Origin: CAXCDZ01 sp963981525 | Lineage (GTDB): Bacteria; Patescibacteriota; Microgenomatia; UBA1400; UBA12108 | Reading direction: 5' to 3' | Assembly: GCA_963981525.1 (NCBI GenBank) | Contig: CAXCDZ010000001.1 | Coordinates: 1 to 64,000 of the forward strand | Length of the DNA stretch: 64,000 nt | In this document: piece by piece, positions 24,705-33,535 of the stretch | Layout: each line of letters starts with the position of its first letter | Numbering within the stretch: position 1 is the first letter of the stretch | Position numbers and translations under genes: made by a program | The notes under the pieces: model-generated | The model's database searches: none | What the model was told of the DNA's origin: nothing | Seen by the model: only the letters and a program-made list of their open reading frames with translations

Positions 24705-26276
24705 TTATGATTGCGATTTATTTTTGGAGAATAGTGATTTTGCCAGGATAATAACTGAGGCGAAATAGGTGCTTATCCATAGATACCACCATGATCCTTT
24801 GACCAGAAGTGGCTTGTATTGACTCAACTGAGTAAGCAGTGTGGGAATGGAGGTTAGATCGTAGTAGCTATTAACTAAGGTGTGCATACCTCCAAGCTGG
24901 AGCCAAACAAATATGAGACCTATGAGAATAGCGAGAATATTTTTGATCACGCGATTATCTGTAAAACTCGTGATGCCAAGTATGACTAGTGCCAGTTGAG
25001 AGACTATTAGGGGATAATAATATCTAGCCTGAACACCCAATGAATATCCGAGTACGCGTGCAAATTGGTAGTCGTAAAGGAATATCCCCATTACATAAAC
25101 AATGAGAGAGAGAATGAGGAAGGTGGGAATTGTTAACTCTGAGAATCTCTTATGCTTGATTTTTTTGAGATAAATTACACTAATGCCAATGATTGATACT
25201 AGGACTAGTCGATTGGATAGCTGCCAGTAAATACTAGGCAGTACAATGCCAAGCCACTTAAACACACCCCAATACCAGACAATGTTTTGTGAGTTTAGTT
25301 TGTGAAAAGAAAATTTAGCGAAAGCTATTAATGTTGGGGGGTTAGAGGTTGTGGTGGTTATTAACTCGGCCCCAGGCAGCGTACCACTACTTAGGAGTGA
25401 AAAAATCTTAGGGAATTCTTGCCATCCAGCAACAAGAGCGATAATAACTATCACTCTCATGAGAGCAGAAAAATGAGATCTAATATTCTTGTCCATTCTC
25501 AGACGGAGTACTAAGGCAATCAGGAGAATGGGAACAAATAAGTATCCCTGGGTTTTTGTAAGGAAGGTGAGGCCAGCGACAATTCCGATGGTGTTGGCTA
25601 ACCTTGCACTCCACCCGGCGTTAATCACTCTGAGAGATAAATATATAAGCATGGTAAACAAGAGATTAAATAAATTGTCACTGTTTACACCTGAGCCTAC
25701 AAAGGTAAGCATGGGATGGAGAGAGGTTGTAATCGCAAGAACTGTGGGCAAATTGCTTTTTTTGGGAAAAACTTCTTTCCCAATAAGATATGCAAAATAT
25801 ATGAGAGTAGTTGATAAGAATATGCTCCCGACCCTAACTAGGAATAAGCGAGAGATGATATCCCTGTTTTTTGCGATCCGATAGAAGATTGAGCTATATG
25901 CGTAGTAGAGGGGTGGGTATCGCGCAGCTTCTCTCCAAACGTATGAAGAGGAGTTGGAGTCACTATTTAACTCACTGATAGCAAGTTCGTTTATTCCGAA
26001 GAGAGAGTCTGAGTATTCTGGATGATACTCGCTATGGTAGGTATATTTATTGTTCCCGAGTTCATCCCGATATGTCCCTAGCAAATTTTCAGTTTGTAAT
26101 AGCTCCTCAGACAAATCATCTCCACTCCCTGTTGGCATCTTATCTTCGCTAGTGAAGTACTGTACTGAAGCAAGGTGAGCTTGCTCATCCGGAAACTCTA
26201 AGGGGAGAACTACCAAACTCCAGGTGAGTTGGATAAAAAAAGAAGATAATATGATTAAGAAGATTTTTTTATTCAT
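24705..26276 (-). CDS. DUF2142-like GT-C membrane protein
   Basis: Protein of 523 residues with about twelve helices. LPLEFPDEQAHLASVQYF in the first outer loop and ARYPPLYYAYSSIFYRIA at its end match DUF2142 family proteins, which are predicted GT-C glycosyltransferases. The loop between (about 45-115) is long and rich in Ser, Asp and Tyr. LTKTQGYLFVPILLIALVLRL is also typical. It is translationally coupled to galE by ATGA, so a galactose-type donor sugar made by GalE may feed this unit. Confidence 0.75.
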   Translation of the reverse strand: MNKKIFLIILSSFFIQLTWSLVVLPLEFPDEQAHLASVQYFTSEDKMPTGSGDDLSEELLQTENLLGTYRDELGNNKYTYHSEYHPEYSDSLFGINELAISELNSDSNSSSYVWREAARYPPLYYAYSSIFYRIAKNRDIISRLFLVRVGSIFLSTTLIYFAYLIGKEVFPKKSNLPTVLAITTSLHPMLTFVGSGVNSDNLFNLLFTMLIYLSLRVINAGWSARLANTIGIVAGLTFLTKTQGYLFVPILLIALVLRLRMDKNIRSHFSALMRVIVIIALVAGWQEFPKIFSLLSSGTLPGAELITTTTSNPPTLIAFAKFSFHKLNSQNIVWYWGVFKWLGIVLPSIYWQLSNRLVLVSIIGISVIYLKKIKHKRFSELTIPTFLILSLIVYVMGIFLYDYQFARVLGYSLGVQARYYYPLIVSQLALVILGITSFTDNRVIKNILAILIGLIFVWLQLGGMHTLVNSYYDLTSIPTLLTQLSQYKPLLVKGSWWYLWISTYFASVIILAKSLFSKNKSQS

Positions 26277-27256
26277 GATTGTTTGGAATACCAGGCCCAG
26301 GAATCTATAATTGCATCATGAATATCCAGATGTATTGGCTTCCATGATGAGATACGCTGGAATTTGCTTGAATCTGCGATCACCCTGGGTGAGTCACCCG
26401 ACCTTGCGCTAGCGAGTTTGGTCACGATTTTTTGACCAGTAACTTCCTCCACAGCCTGAATAATCTCCATGACACTATATCCCCTACCCGTGCCTAGATT
26501 GAATAAGTCTGAGGAGTTGCCGCCCCTAAGATAGGCCAAGGCCGCAATGTGGGCATTTGCCAGGTCATCGATGTGAATATAGTCTCTGACACAAGTTCCG
26601 TCTGGGGTAGAGTAACCAGTCCCGAATATCTCTAGAGCCCCTTCCCTGTCTGAGACTACCCGAAAACAGTTGGAGATAAGGTGGTGAGAGTGTTCTGGAT
26701 TTTGGCCAAGGTGACCTGCTGGGTCAGCTCCTGCAACATTAAAGTATCGAAGGATTGCATAGTTGGAGTTGCTAGTCTTGGCCGAGTTAATGAGGGAGCA
26801 CTCTGCCTCAAGTTTGGTGGCTCCATATGGATTAATTGGGTTTGGAATGCAGTCCTCAGTTATTGACTCAGACGAGACCTCCCCGTATACGGCAGCAGTA
26901 CTAGAGTAAATGATGTGAGGGACTTGCTTGTTAACAATATAGCTCCATAGTTTTGCAGATTTCTCACTGTTGTTGAGCTGATATTTTTCTGGGTACTTGA
27001 TGGACTCTGGCACGCTAATAGAGGCTGCAAAATGAATGACAGCATTAATCTGATTACGCGCAAACACTCGATCAAGAATAGTGGGGTCTGCAAAGTCACC
27101 CACAACTAACTCAGCTTGCTTGGGGAGGACATCTCGCGATCCAGTTGAGAGATTATCAATGACGATTACTTGCTCTCCCATCGCTATGAGCTTCTTGACA
27201 GTGTGGGAGCCTATATACCCACAACCACCTGTTATAAGTATTTTGGTTTTGTGCAT
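26273..27256 (-). CDS. galE: UDP-glucose 4-epimerase
   Basis: Protein of 327 residues, an extended short-chain dehydrogenase. The NAD-binding GGCGYIG is at 10-16, the catalytic triad is S119/T120, Y144 and K148 (YGATK), and NLSTGSRDVL, RYFNVAGADP, TPDGTCVRDYIHI and LGTGRGYSVMEII are classic GalE segments. It would interconvert UDP-glucose and UDP-galactose (or the N-acetyl forms). It heads a four-gene unit with three GT-C enzymes. Only a weak AGG is seen 8-10 nt upstream; the 81-nt divergent gap to 27338 is AT-rich. Confidence 0.92.
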   Translation of the reverse strand: MHKTKILITGGCGYIGSHTVKKLIAMGEQVIVIDNLSTGSRDVLPKQAELVVGDFADPTILDRVFARNQINAVIHFAASISVPESIKYPEKYQLNNSEKSAKLWSYIVNKQVPHIIYSSTAAVYGEVSSESITEDCIPNPINPYGATKLEAECSLINSAKTSNSNYAILRYFNVAGADPAGHLGQNPEHSHHLISNCFRVVSDREGALEIFGTGYSTPDGTCVRDYIHIDDLANAHIAALAYLRGGNSSDLFNLGTGRGYSVMEIIQAVEEVTGQKIVTKLASARSGDSPRVIADSSKFQRISSWKPIHLDIHDAIIDSWAWYSKQS

Positions 27257-27306
27257 GGATCGTTACCTGTATATTCTTGAGCTAATAATCTATAATTAGA
27301 AATCAT

Positions 27307-27341
27307 TATAGTATAGGATCTCTATGAAAGGGCGTACATGA
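27307..27341 (+). promoter_or_regulatory. promoter and leaderless 5-codon mini-ORF before the GtrB-like gene
   Basis: Candidate -10 hexamers TATAGT (27307-27312) and TATAGG (27312-27317). Six nt after the second is ATG 27324, opening MKGRT and a TGA (27339-27341) that overlaps the GT2 start codon as ATGA. The SD-like AAAGGG of the GT2 gene lies inside this mini-ORF. Translation of the mini-ORF is inferred only. Confidence 0.4.
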
Positions 27342-28258
27342 AGAGTTTAGTGTCTTTGGTGATACCAACATATAACGAAGTGGGTAATCTCGAAAAGCTA
27401 TATGAGGAGATTGTTAGAAATCTAAGTAGTAAATACAGTTATGAAATAATTTTTGTCGATGATGGTAGCACCGACGAATCTCTAAAAATCATCAAAAAAA
27501 TAAAAAAGAATGATAAGAGAATCAAGTTTATTTCTTTTACAAGAAATTTTGGCCACCAATACGCGCTAAAGGCAGGTCTAGATAACGCGAAGGGAGACTG
27601 CGTAATTTCTCTGGACGCGGATCTTCAGCACCCACCATCCATGATTTCAGAAATGTTAAAAGAGTGGAAAAAAGGATTTAAGATTGTGTATACAAAGAGA
27701 GTCAGGGAAGACAATACTTCTTACTACAAACTGATAACCTCCAAGCTTTTCTATTATATTATTAATAAGCTATCTCAAGTCCGGATAGAGTATGGAATGG
27801 CTGATTTTCGCTTACTGGATAGAAAAGTCGTTGAGATCATCAAAAATACAAGTGAGTCGGCTTTTTTCTTGCGCGGATTAGTTGCATGGACTGGCTTTCC
27901 AAGTAAGTCAATTACCTACACGCCAGATGAGCGATATTCAGGGCAAACCAAGTATTCTCTCCACAAAATGATGAATATGGCGATTGATGCGGTCACGTCG
28001 TTTAGCATTGTACCTTTACGATTAGCTACTATTCTTGGATTTTTTATCTCACTAGTGAGTGGGATATATGCCTTGTACGCAGTGATTGTGTGGATTACTG
28101 ACAGCAAGGTGATTACTGGCTGGCCATCAGTAATAGTGAGCGTTTTGTTTATTGGTGGAATGCAGCTAATGATGTTGGGAATAGTGGGTGAGTATGTTGG
28201 GAAAGTGTTTTTGGAATCAAAAAAACGACCTCTATACATTATCGGGGAGATGGAGTGA
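27338..28258 (+). CDS. GtrB/DPM-type polyprenyl-phosphate glycosyltransferase
   Basis: Protein of 306 residues. GT-A domain: SLVIPTYNEVGNLEKLYEE, IIFVDDGSTDESLKII, TRNFGHQYALKAGLDNAKGD, SLDADLQHPP and a RYSGQTKYS segment, followed by two C-terminal helices (about 225-250 and 262-285). This is the ArnC/GtrB architecture, an enzyme that moves a sugar from a nucleotide to undecaprenyl phosphate, supplying GT-C transferases. It is paired with a GT-C gene on the plus strand, a gtr-like cassette. SD AAAGGG is 5 nt upstream. Confidence 0.88.
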   Translation: MKSLVSLVIPTYNEVGNLEKLYEEIVRNLSSKYSYEIIFVDDGSTDESLKIIKKIKKNDKRIKFISFTRNFGHQYALKAGLDNAKGDCVISLDADLQHPPSMISEMLKEWKKGFKIVYTKRVREDNTSYYKLITSKLFYYIINKLSQVRIEYGMADFRLLDRKVVEIIKNTSESAFFLRGLVAWTGFPSKSITYTPDERYSGQTKYSLHKMMNMAIDAVTSFSIVPLRLATILGFFISLVSGIYALYAVIVWITDSKVITGWPSVIVSVLFIGGMQLMMLGIVGEYVGKVFLESKKRPLYIIGEME

Positions 28259-29802
28259 CGAAGAGGATAATTTTTCTTGCTTTTAGCATTGTGGTAGGAA
28301 TGTTCTTGGCTGGGAATAATCTAAAAGCCGAGTTTGGGCCAATTGATGATCATGAAGTTGTTAACTGGCTAGGGGCAGATAGAAAGATACTGTTAAGTGA
28401 AATTCCCCAAATGCTCAAGGAGACTGAGCTTGGTAGATTTGGCAAATATGCCAGGTACAGACCCAGCTACTACACACTCCGGATCGGAGAGAGCTATCTG
28501 TGGGGAGGCAATGCTAGCCTGTGGTACATGGCAAGAATTGTGATGTTTGTGGTGGCTATCTATCTCACATTACTAATATTATCGAGTTATGTCTGGTGGC
28601 CAGTTGCCCTATTTGGTGTCTTACACATACTTGAGCAAAATTATTGGGGAGATATCTTATCTAGACTCGGACCATCAGAGATTTACTCAGTTCTAGGCCT
28701 ACCTATGTATATATATGGACTAATTCGGATATGGAACCCTAAGAGCACTAATAATAGAGCCATGTTCATCATGTACTTTGTGGGGTTTGTGATTTGTGTC
28801 GGGGCAAAAGAGAATTTTTCTTTTCTGTTGATACCAACCCTACTCTTATCTGGCAGGCTTATCAAAGAAAAGCGAATGAGCGGCTGGAGACTAGCAGGAT
28901 CGATTGCAATGATTGGTTATGTGACAACTATATTTGCCTCGATTGCGATTAACACCCTCAAGACAAGCAGTGATATCTACGGAGCGGATGTCTCAATTGC
29001 GTCGCGGCTGATAGCATATATTGATAGCGTTAAGAATATAATCGACGGATTTGTGACAAAACCCATGTTCTTTTCGGCAATTGCAGCCATGCTACTAATA
29101 CTTGCATATATCCCAAGAGAGCGAATATACAAGTTGTTTATGACTAGCATCCGCTATGCTGCGGTGGCGGCAGCGTTTTTGCTAGTTGGAGCTTCGCAGC
29201 ATGTTTATTACGGGGCAATATTCCCCACCAATATCCGATACGATTTCCCAATCTTAGTCATCCCAACCATACTAATTATTATATTGACTAAGTATTTGGT
29301 AGCGGCTACGAGTGATCTTGGCTTAAAAATTGCTCGACCCGCAATATATCTAGGGACATTGATTGCAATAGCTCTTCTTATACAACCGACCCACTACCTA
29401 GAAACCAGGACTAAGTCTATCCAGAACGTCGAGATGACAACTAGTTTTATGGGTAAGTTGAGAGCTGATGCGAGACGGATAAGTGAGAATCCGTCATCCC
29501 CTCTAATTATCAACAGTGAAAGACCAATTGATTATGAAATGATCTCCTCCTTACAACGATTCTTAGTATACTCCGGAGTTAATAGCCCAGTCTATCTTAG
29601 ATATATATCTAACCCAGACTTACGAGATTCGACCTTAGGACAACTGCTGGACGATCGATTAAGGGTAGTGGCTGATCAGGGAAGTTCTGAGTATATTCGT
29701 GGGTTTACTGCGTATAATGATCAGCTAATAATGGGTGACTGTTACAGTATCCTGGTAGGTGAAGTCGAAAGTGAGAGTTGTGTGAACCTAAGTCGTTACT
29801 GA
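28255..29802 (+). CDS. GT-C-like membrane protein (GtrC role?)
   Basis: Protein of 515 residues starting at GTG 28255, which overlaps the GtrB-like stop as GTGA. About ten helices; the first outer loop has FGPIDDHEVVNWLG with paired Asp plus Glu, then YRPSYYTLRIGESYLWG. The C-terminal 120 residues look extracytoplasmic. Position after GtrB suggests it is the dedicated transferase that takes the polyprenyl-phosphate sugar, like GtrC in phage serotype cassettes, though I see no sequence match to GtrC. Its stop overlaps the convergent dehydratase gene by 7 nt. Confidence 0.65.
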   Translation: MTKRIIFLAFSIVVGMFLAGNNLKAEFGPIDDHEVVNWLGADRKILLSEIPQMLKETELGRFGKYARYRPSYYTLRIGESYLWGGNASLWYMARIVMFVVAIYLTLLILSSYVWWPVALFGVLHILEQNYWGDILSRLGPSEIYSVLGLPMYIYGLIRIWNPKSTNNRAMFIMYFVGFVICVGAKENFSFLLIPTLLLSGRLIKEKRMSGWRLAGSIAMIGYVTTIFASIAINTLKTSSDIYGADVSIASRLIAYIDSVKNIIDGFVTKPMFFSAIAAMLLILAYIPRERIYKLFMTSIRYAAVAAAFLLVGASQHVYYGAIFPTNIRYDFPILVIPTILIIILTKYLVAATSDLGLKIARPAIYLGTLIAIALLIQPTHYLETRTKSIQNVEMTTSFMGKLRADARRISENPSSPLIINSERPIDYEMISSLQRFLVYSGVNSPVYLRYISNPDLRDSTLGQLLDDRLRVVADQGSSEYIRGFTAYNDQLIMGDCYSILVGEVESESCVNLSRY

Positions 29803-30980
29803 GTAAAGATAGAGATAATCTCTGCTATCTCTTGTTGAGTGAGTTCTGGATTGTTACCGAAATAGAGGCCATTCTGATGGATCAGACTGGCGTTTGGACT
29901 GACAATGTTCTTAAGATTGGGTGTTAAGTATTTTTTGAAAAATGGCTGGTCGGCCATATTGCCACCCACAACTGGTCGAATTTCGATCTTATCTGCACAT
30001 TTCCTGACTAGCTCATCCCTTATTTCTTGAGTTTTGCAGATTACAGGAATAGCAAAATTGGAGAGAAAATCCATATGCTCATATTTAATTGAATAAAAGC
30101 GATCAGTCTGAGAGTAGATCTCGGGAGCAATTGCTAAGAAGTTTTCGTTTCTTTTTTTGGTGATCTCGTCAATGTGCTTGAGCTGATTATGACCAAGGAA
30201 ACCGTTAATTTCTGTGGGGCGCAGATTGTAACCAAGATCGTAGAAGGTGTAGCGAGAGTAAAAAGTTGAGTTTACGTCGTGCTTGTTGCGCATCTCCTCT
30301 TGTTTAGTAAGAGATAAGTTTCTGTCCCAACCGTGGGCACGAACTAACCTAAGCATAGTAGAAAGTTCTTCGTCGTCAGTCAGGATAGCGCCGCCTTCGA
30401 TGGTAGACATGTGGTGGCCGACATAGAATGAGAAGGTGCTAGCAAGACCAAAGTTACCCAACTTCTTACCCTTGTAAACTGATCCCATGGACTCGCAATT
30501 ATCCTCGATAAGGATAATGTTTTTTTCACTGCATAGGCTACTGATCTGATCAAGGTCATCTGAGAAGCCGAGCAAGTTGGTGATGAATAGCATCTTAATG
30601 TCACCATGAAGCTCTAACGCTTGAGAGAAGGTGCGGCTTGAGACATTGAGAGTGTCTAGTTCTACGTCTACTGGAATAGCTTCTAGGCCAAGTTGGATGA
30701 TGGGCATGGCGTTGGTTGACCAGGTAAGTGATGAGAAGGCAACCTTGTCACCTTTTTTAAGCCTACCGAGATTGAGAAGTGACTGGATGATGGCTAGATT
30801 GGCGGAGCTACCGCTGTTAACGAATATTGCATGCTCCCTACCCTGGTATATTCCTAGCTCATTTTCAAATTTTTCACACTGCTTGCCAAATGATAATTGT
30901 TTGGCGGATGACAAAAACTCGATAAGATCACTGGTAGTTTGTTTTTCGTTGTAGTAGGTAGACTTGATGAGCTTAATCAT
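29796..30980 (-). CDS. ColD-like PLP 3-dehydratase (His in place of Lys)
   Basis: Protein of 394 residues, DegT/DnrJ/EryC1 fold. PLP-site features are NSGSSANL (55-62) and IEDNCESMG with D160. In FSFYVGHHMSTIEGG (183-197) the aminotransferase Lys is replaced by H189. This is the hallmark of ColD (GDP-4-keto-6-deoxymannose 3-dehydratase, His188, 388 aa), so deoxygenation rather than transamination is expected; a Lys-less E1/RfbH-type relative is the alternative, but its Fe-S cysteines are not evident. With the GDP-fucose synthase-like gene at 39203 this suggests GDP-colitose or a similar 3,6-dideoxysugar. Confidence 0.8.
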   Translation of the reverse strand: MIKLIKSTYYNEKQTTSDLIEFLSSAKQLSFGKQCEKFENELGIYQGREHAIFVNSGSSANLAIIQSLLNLGRLKKGDKVAFSSLTWSTNAMPIIQLGLEAIPVDVELDTLNVSSRTFSQALELHGDIKMLFITNLLGFSDDLDQISSLCSEKNIILIEDNCESMGSVYKGKKLGNFGLASTFSFYVGHHMSTIEGGAILTDDEELSTMLRLVRAHGWDRNLSLTKQEEMRNKHDVNSTFYSRYTFYDLGYNLRPTEINGFLGHNQLKHIDEITKKRNENFLAIAPEIYSQTDRFYSIKYEHMDFLSNFAIPVICKTQEIRDELVRKCADKIEIRPVVGGNMADQPFFKKYLTPNLKNIVSPNASLIHQNGLYFGNNPELTQQEIAEIISIFTQ

Positions 30981-30994
30981 AACTATTTATTATA
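30981..30994 (-). promoter_or_regulatory. -10 element before ColD-like gene
   Basis: TATAAT at 30989-30994, 8 nt before ATG 30980, within the 3' end of the upstream GT4 gene. It would give a leader of one or two nt and independent expression. Confidence 0.45.
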
Positions 30995-32209
30995 AAACAA
31001 ATCTTGAATAGATTCTGCAGTATTTTTCCAGCTAAACTTGTTGACGATCGATTTCCTGGCTTTACGGGAAGCCTGCTGATATTTATTGGTATCCATCTTC
31101 ATGACTTTTACGATGGCCTTGACCATCTTACCTGTGTCACGAGGGTCGACTAGATGGCCTGTAACGCCATCAACTACGTCTTCGTTCTTGACTGGATATC
31201 TAACGGCGAGAGTGCCGCAGGAGAGCGCCTCTTTTACCGGGAGAGCCATCGAGGTGGTACCAGACCGCTCAGAGTATGAGCATTGGACGAGAACCTTGGC
31301 CAGAGAGTATAGCTGGGGGAGGATGTGATAATCAACAAAACCTAGGAACTCAACAGAACTCTCTAGCTTGAGTTCGCTTGCCAGATTACGAAGTTTTTGC
31401 TCGGCCTTAGGATTCTTGATGGTTGAGGTGATTATCAGATGAGCTGATGGCACCTTTTTTTTGACTAGTGCGAATATTTTGATCATTTTGTCGGTACCTT
31501 TGACGGGAGAGTAATCAGTGCTGTGCACGACAACTTGCTTTCCTTTGTACTTTTTCTTGAGAGCACTGCTGGCAAATGGCTTGAAATGATCGGTGTTAAT
31601 GCCTGCGTAGGAAATTGCGGGATTGACTCCAAAAATTTCTCTTATGTACTTTGCTGTCGTTTGATTGAGGGTAATTGTAGAGGTAGTTTTTTTAGTTGCT
31701 TTAATATCCATTTTTTTATAGGTAAGTGAGAGTGATCTGATTAAGAATCGCTTAAAAATTGGGAAATTGCTGATAAAGTCTTGATCGTGAAAAAAAGCAA
31801 ATGGCTCAAAAATGTACTGGATATGGCGAGATTGTGTTTTTGCCGCTAGATAATTGCCAACTACGTTCATGGGAAACATGTTTGAAACTATGATTGGTTT
31901 TTCACCCAACTCAAGACTACTATTGGCTAGTCTTAAAATTGCAATGTTTTCCCACACAATTTGTATTGGGAGAGTTAGCCAGTAAATGAGAGAAGTTGAG
32001 GTTAGCTTATTAAGAGAAAGGAGTTGAACATCAAGCTTGGAGTAGTTATCCATCGCCTCAATAGAGGTGTTTTCGACGATAATAGTGATGCGAAATTTTT
32101 TACTAAGGATCTTTATAACCTCGTAGATGAATTTGGTCCCTCCCATCCAGTAGAGGAAATGAGTATGAAGCCAAAATATATGAAGTTGTTTTTTCTTATT
32201 TTTTTTCAT
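30983..32209 (-). CDS. GT4 glycosyltransferase
   Basis: Protein of 408 residues with a Lys-rich start (MKKNKKKQLHIFWLHTHF) and WMGGTKFIYEVIKIL as the glycine loop. The C-terminal domain has KQVVVHSTDYSPVKGTDKMI, then SERSGTTSMALPVKEALSCG, a divergent donor motif where the usual first Glu is shifted. YAGINTDHFKP is the inter-domain segment. A hydrophobic stretch near 75-92 may attach it to the membrane. It overlaps the GT-C gene start by 14 nt. Composition is AT-richer than the outer operons. Confidence 0.8.
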   Translation of the reverse strand: MKKNKKKQLHIFWLHTHFLYWMGGTKFIYEVIKILSKKFRITIIVENTSIEAMDNYSKLDVQLLSLNKLTSTSLIYWLTLPIQIVWENIAILRLANSSLELGEKPIIVSNMFPMNVVGNYLAAKTQSRHIQYIFEPFAFFHDQDFISNFPIFKRFLIRSLSLTYKKMDIKATKKTTSTITLNQTTAKYIREIFGVNPAISYAGINTDHFKPFASSALKKKYKGKQVVVHSTDYSPVKGTDKMIKIFALVKKKVPSAHLIITSTIKNPKAEQKLRNLASELKLESSVEFLGFVDYHILPQLYSLAKVLVQCSYSERSGTTSMALPVKEALSCGTLAVRYPVKNEDVVDGVTGHLVDPRDTGKMVKAIVKVMKMDTNKYQQASRKARKSIVNKFSWKNTAESIQDLFYNK

Positions 32210-33533
32210 TTAAATAGTCTGCTAGATGGGTAAAGGCAAAATACATTAGTAGTGGTGTAAATGATAGCATCATTCTGGCAGCTGAGGGGCCAATAGAGGA
32301 CCAAACGGTGTATTTTTGGGCAAAAATGTAGCCTCCGCCCAAGAGAATCGCTGTGCCTAGAGTAAAAATAATTAGCCATGCTGGGCGAATGCGCTTTCTT
32401 TCTCTAATCGTGAGGAATGCTGCAAGAGCGGCAAGTAAGGTTGGGATCTTGATGTATGTAAGATAGTTTTTGACCAAGAAGAGCTCGATCTGGAATAGTT
32501 CTTTAAGGTTAAAATTAGCGAGAATTGATCCTAAGGAGATGCTAACCAGTCGTTTATTCGTGAGGTCAACAACAGCATAGGATGTCCAGAGATATCTGGA
32601 GAGAAAAAATAAGGCGATTAGGACAGATGATTTAATAACTGATTTTCTTTTGACCATTTGGTAGAGCATGACTGAGATAGTAATAAGCCAGAAGGGCTCT
32701 AGAGATCTTGTGAAAAAAGAGGATAGGAGCATAAGAGTCGAGATCGTGGGTGAGTAGTTTTTTTTGTCGATGAGAAAATATATCGAGAAAAAGAAGAATA
32801 TGGTGTACGGGAGATTGGTGTAGGCGATGGTTGAGTGCGAAAATAGTTCGGGAGATGCAGCAAGAATGAGAGGAAATAGGTGAGTTAGTTTGGGCTTGCC
32901 TGATCGTATCCCCCATTTTTCATAGAAAAGTAGCACGAGACTAAGATAGAAGCCAAAGTACACTATCATCGGCGTTGAGGCACCCAAGATATAGCTCCAG
33001 GCATGCAAACTAGATGTCATAAATGGATAGCTATAGTAGTAGTCAAAATTGCTATAGGTATCGTGAATGTCGTTCCTAAAATCTTCGATCCGGATGTTTT
33101 CTGAGAAGACTCTGCCCCGGAAATCATAGAGAGTGAGAGCGTCCCAGTCTGTGACTGGCCAAGAGAGATTGTGGAGCAGAATGGTAGAAATAAATGCAAT
33201 TAGGAGAAGGTTGAGAGGAAGCTTGAGGGTAGACATATATTTTGTAAGACTTATTCTCTTCCATACCCCACTACGCACGACTCGGAAGATGAAGTAAGCA
33301 AGAGAGATAATAGCTGCAGAGAAAACTAGCTGATGCGAAATGTTAGCTCCCGATATCATAATTGCGGTAAAGACAATGTTAATAAGGGTCGCCCCCAAGA
33401 GGAATGAGATCGAGAGAGTGAGGAGTGAGGATAACTTGTGAGCGAAGCGATTCCTGAATAGATCAAGACATGTCCACCCGAGAAGAGTAATTGTGAGGTA
33501 TCCAGCAAATAGATTGATAAGTGAAATAATCAT
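32196..33533 (-). CDS. GT-C core protein, module copy 1
   Basis: Protein of 445 residues with about eleven helices. The first large outer loop holds VTDWDALTLYDFRGRVF, then YYSYPFMTSSLHAW; later YTNLPYTIFFFFSIY, RSLEPFWLI and near the end YTVWSSIGPSAARMMLSF. All of these segments recur in the 36911 gene, so the two are paralogues. Unlike most relatives here it lacks a C-terminal soluble domain. It starts 2 nt after the stop of the 33536 gene, whose product has TM helices plus a soluble domain. I infer a GT-C transferase that works with that partner. Confidence 0.7.
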   Translation of the reverse strand: MIISLINLFAGYLTITLLGWTCLDLFRNRFAHKLSSLLTLSISFLLGATLINIVFTAIMISGANISHQLVFSAAIISLAYFIFRVVRSGVWKRISLTKYMSTLKLPLNLLLIAFISTILLHNLSWPVTDWDALTLYDFRGRVFSENIRIEDFRNDIHDTYSNFDYYYSYPFMTSSLHAWSYILGASTPMIVYFGFYLSLVLLFYEKWGIRSGKPKLTHLFPLILAASPELFSHSTIAYTNLPYTIFFFFSIYFLIDKKNYSPTISTLMLLSSFFTRSLEPFWLITISVMLYQMVKRKSVIKSSVLIALFFLSRYLWTSYAVVDLTNKRLVSISLGSILANFNLKELFQIELFLVKNYLTYIKIPTLLAALAAFLTIRERKRIRPAWLIIFTLGTAILLGGGYIFAQKYTVWSSIGPSAARMMLSFTPLLMYFAFTHLADYLNEKK

Positions 33534-33535
33534 AA

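Noticed and set aside
27257..27337. A riboswitch or long leader in the 81-nt galE/gtrB divergent gap
   Set aside because: The gap is short and AT-rich with only promoter-like hexamers; no stable hairpin or terminator was evident by eye.
29796..30980. Calling the DegT-family protein a sugar aminotransferase
   Set aside because: The catalytic Lys is replaced by His at residue 189, so transamination is not expected.
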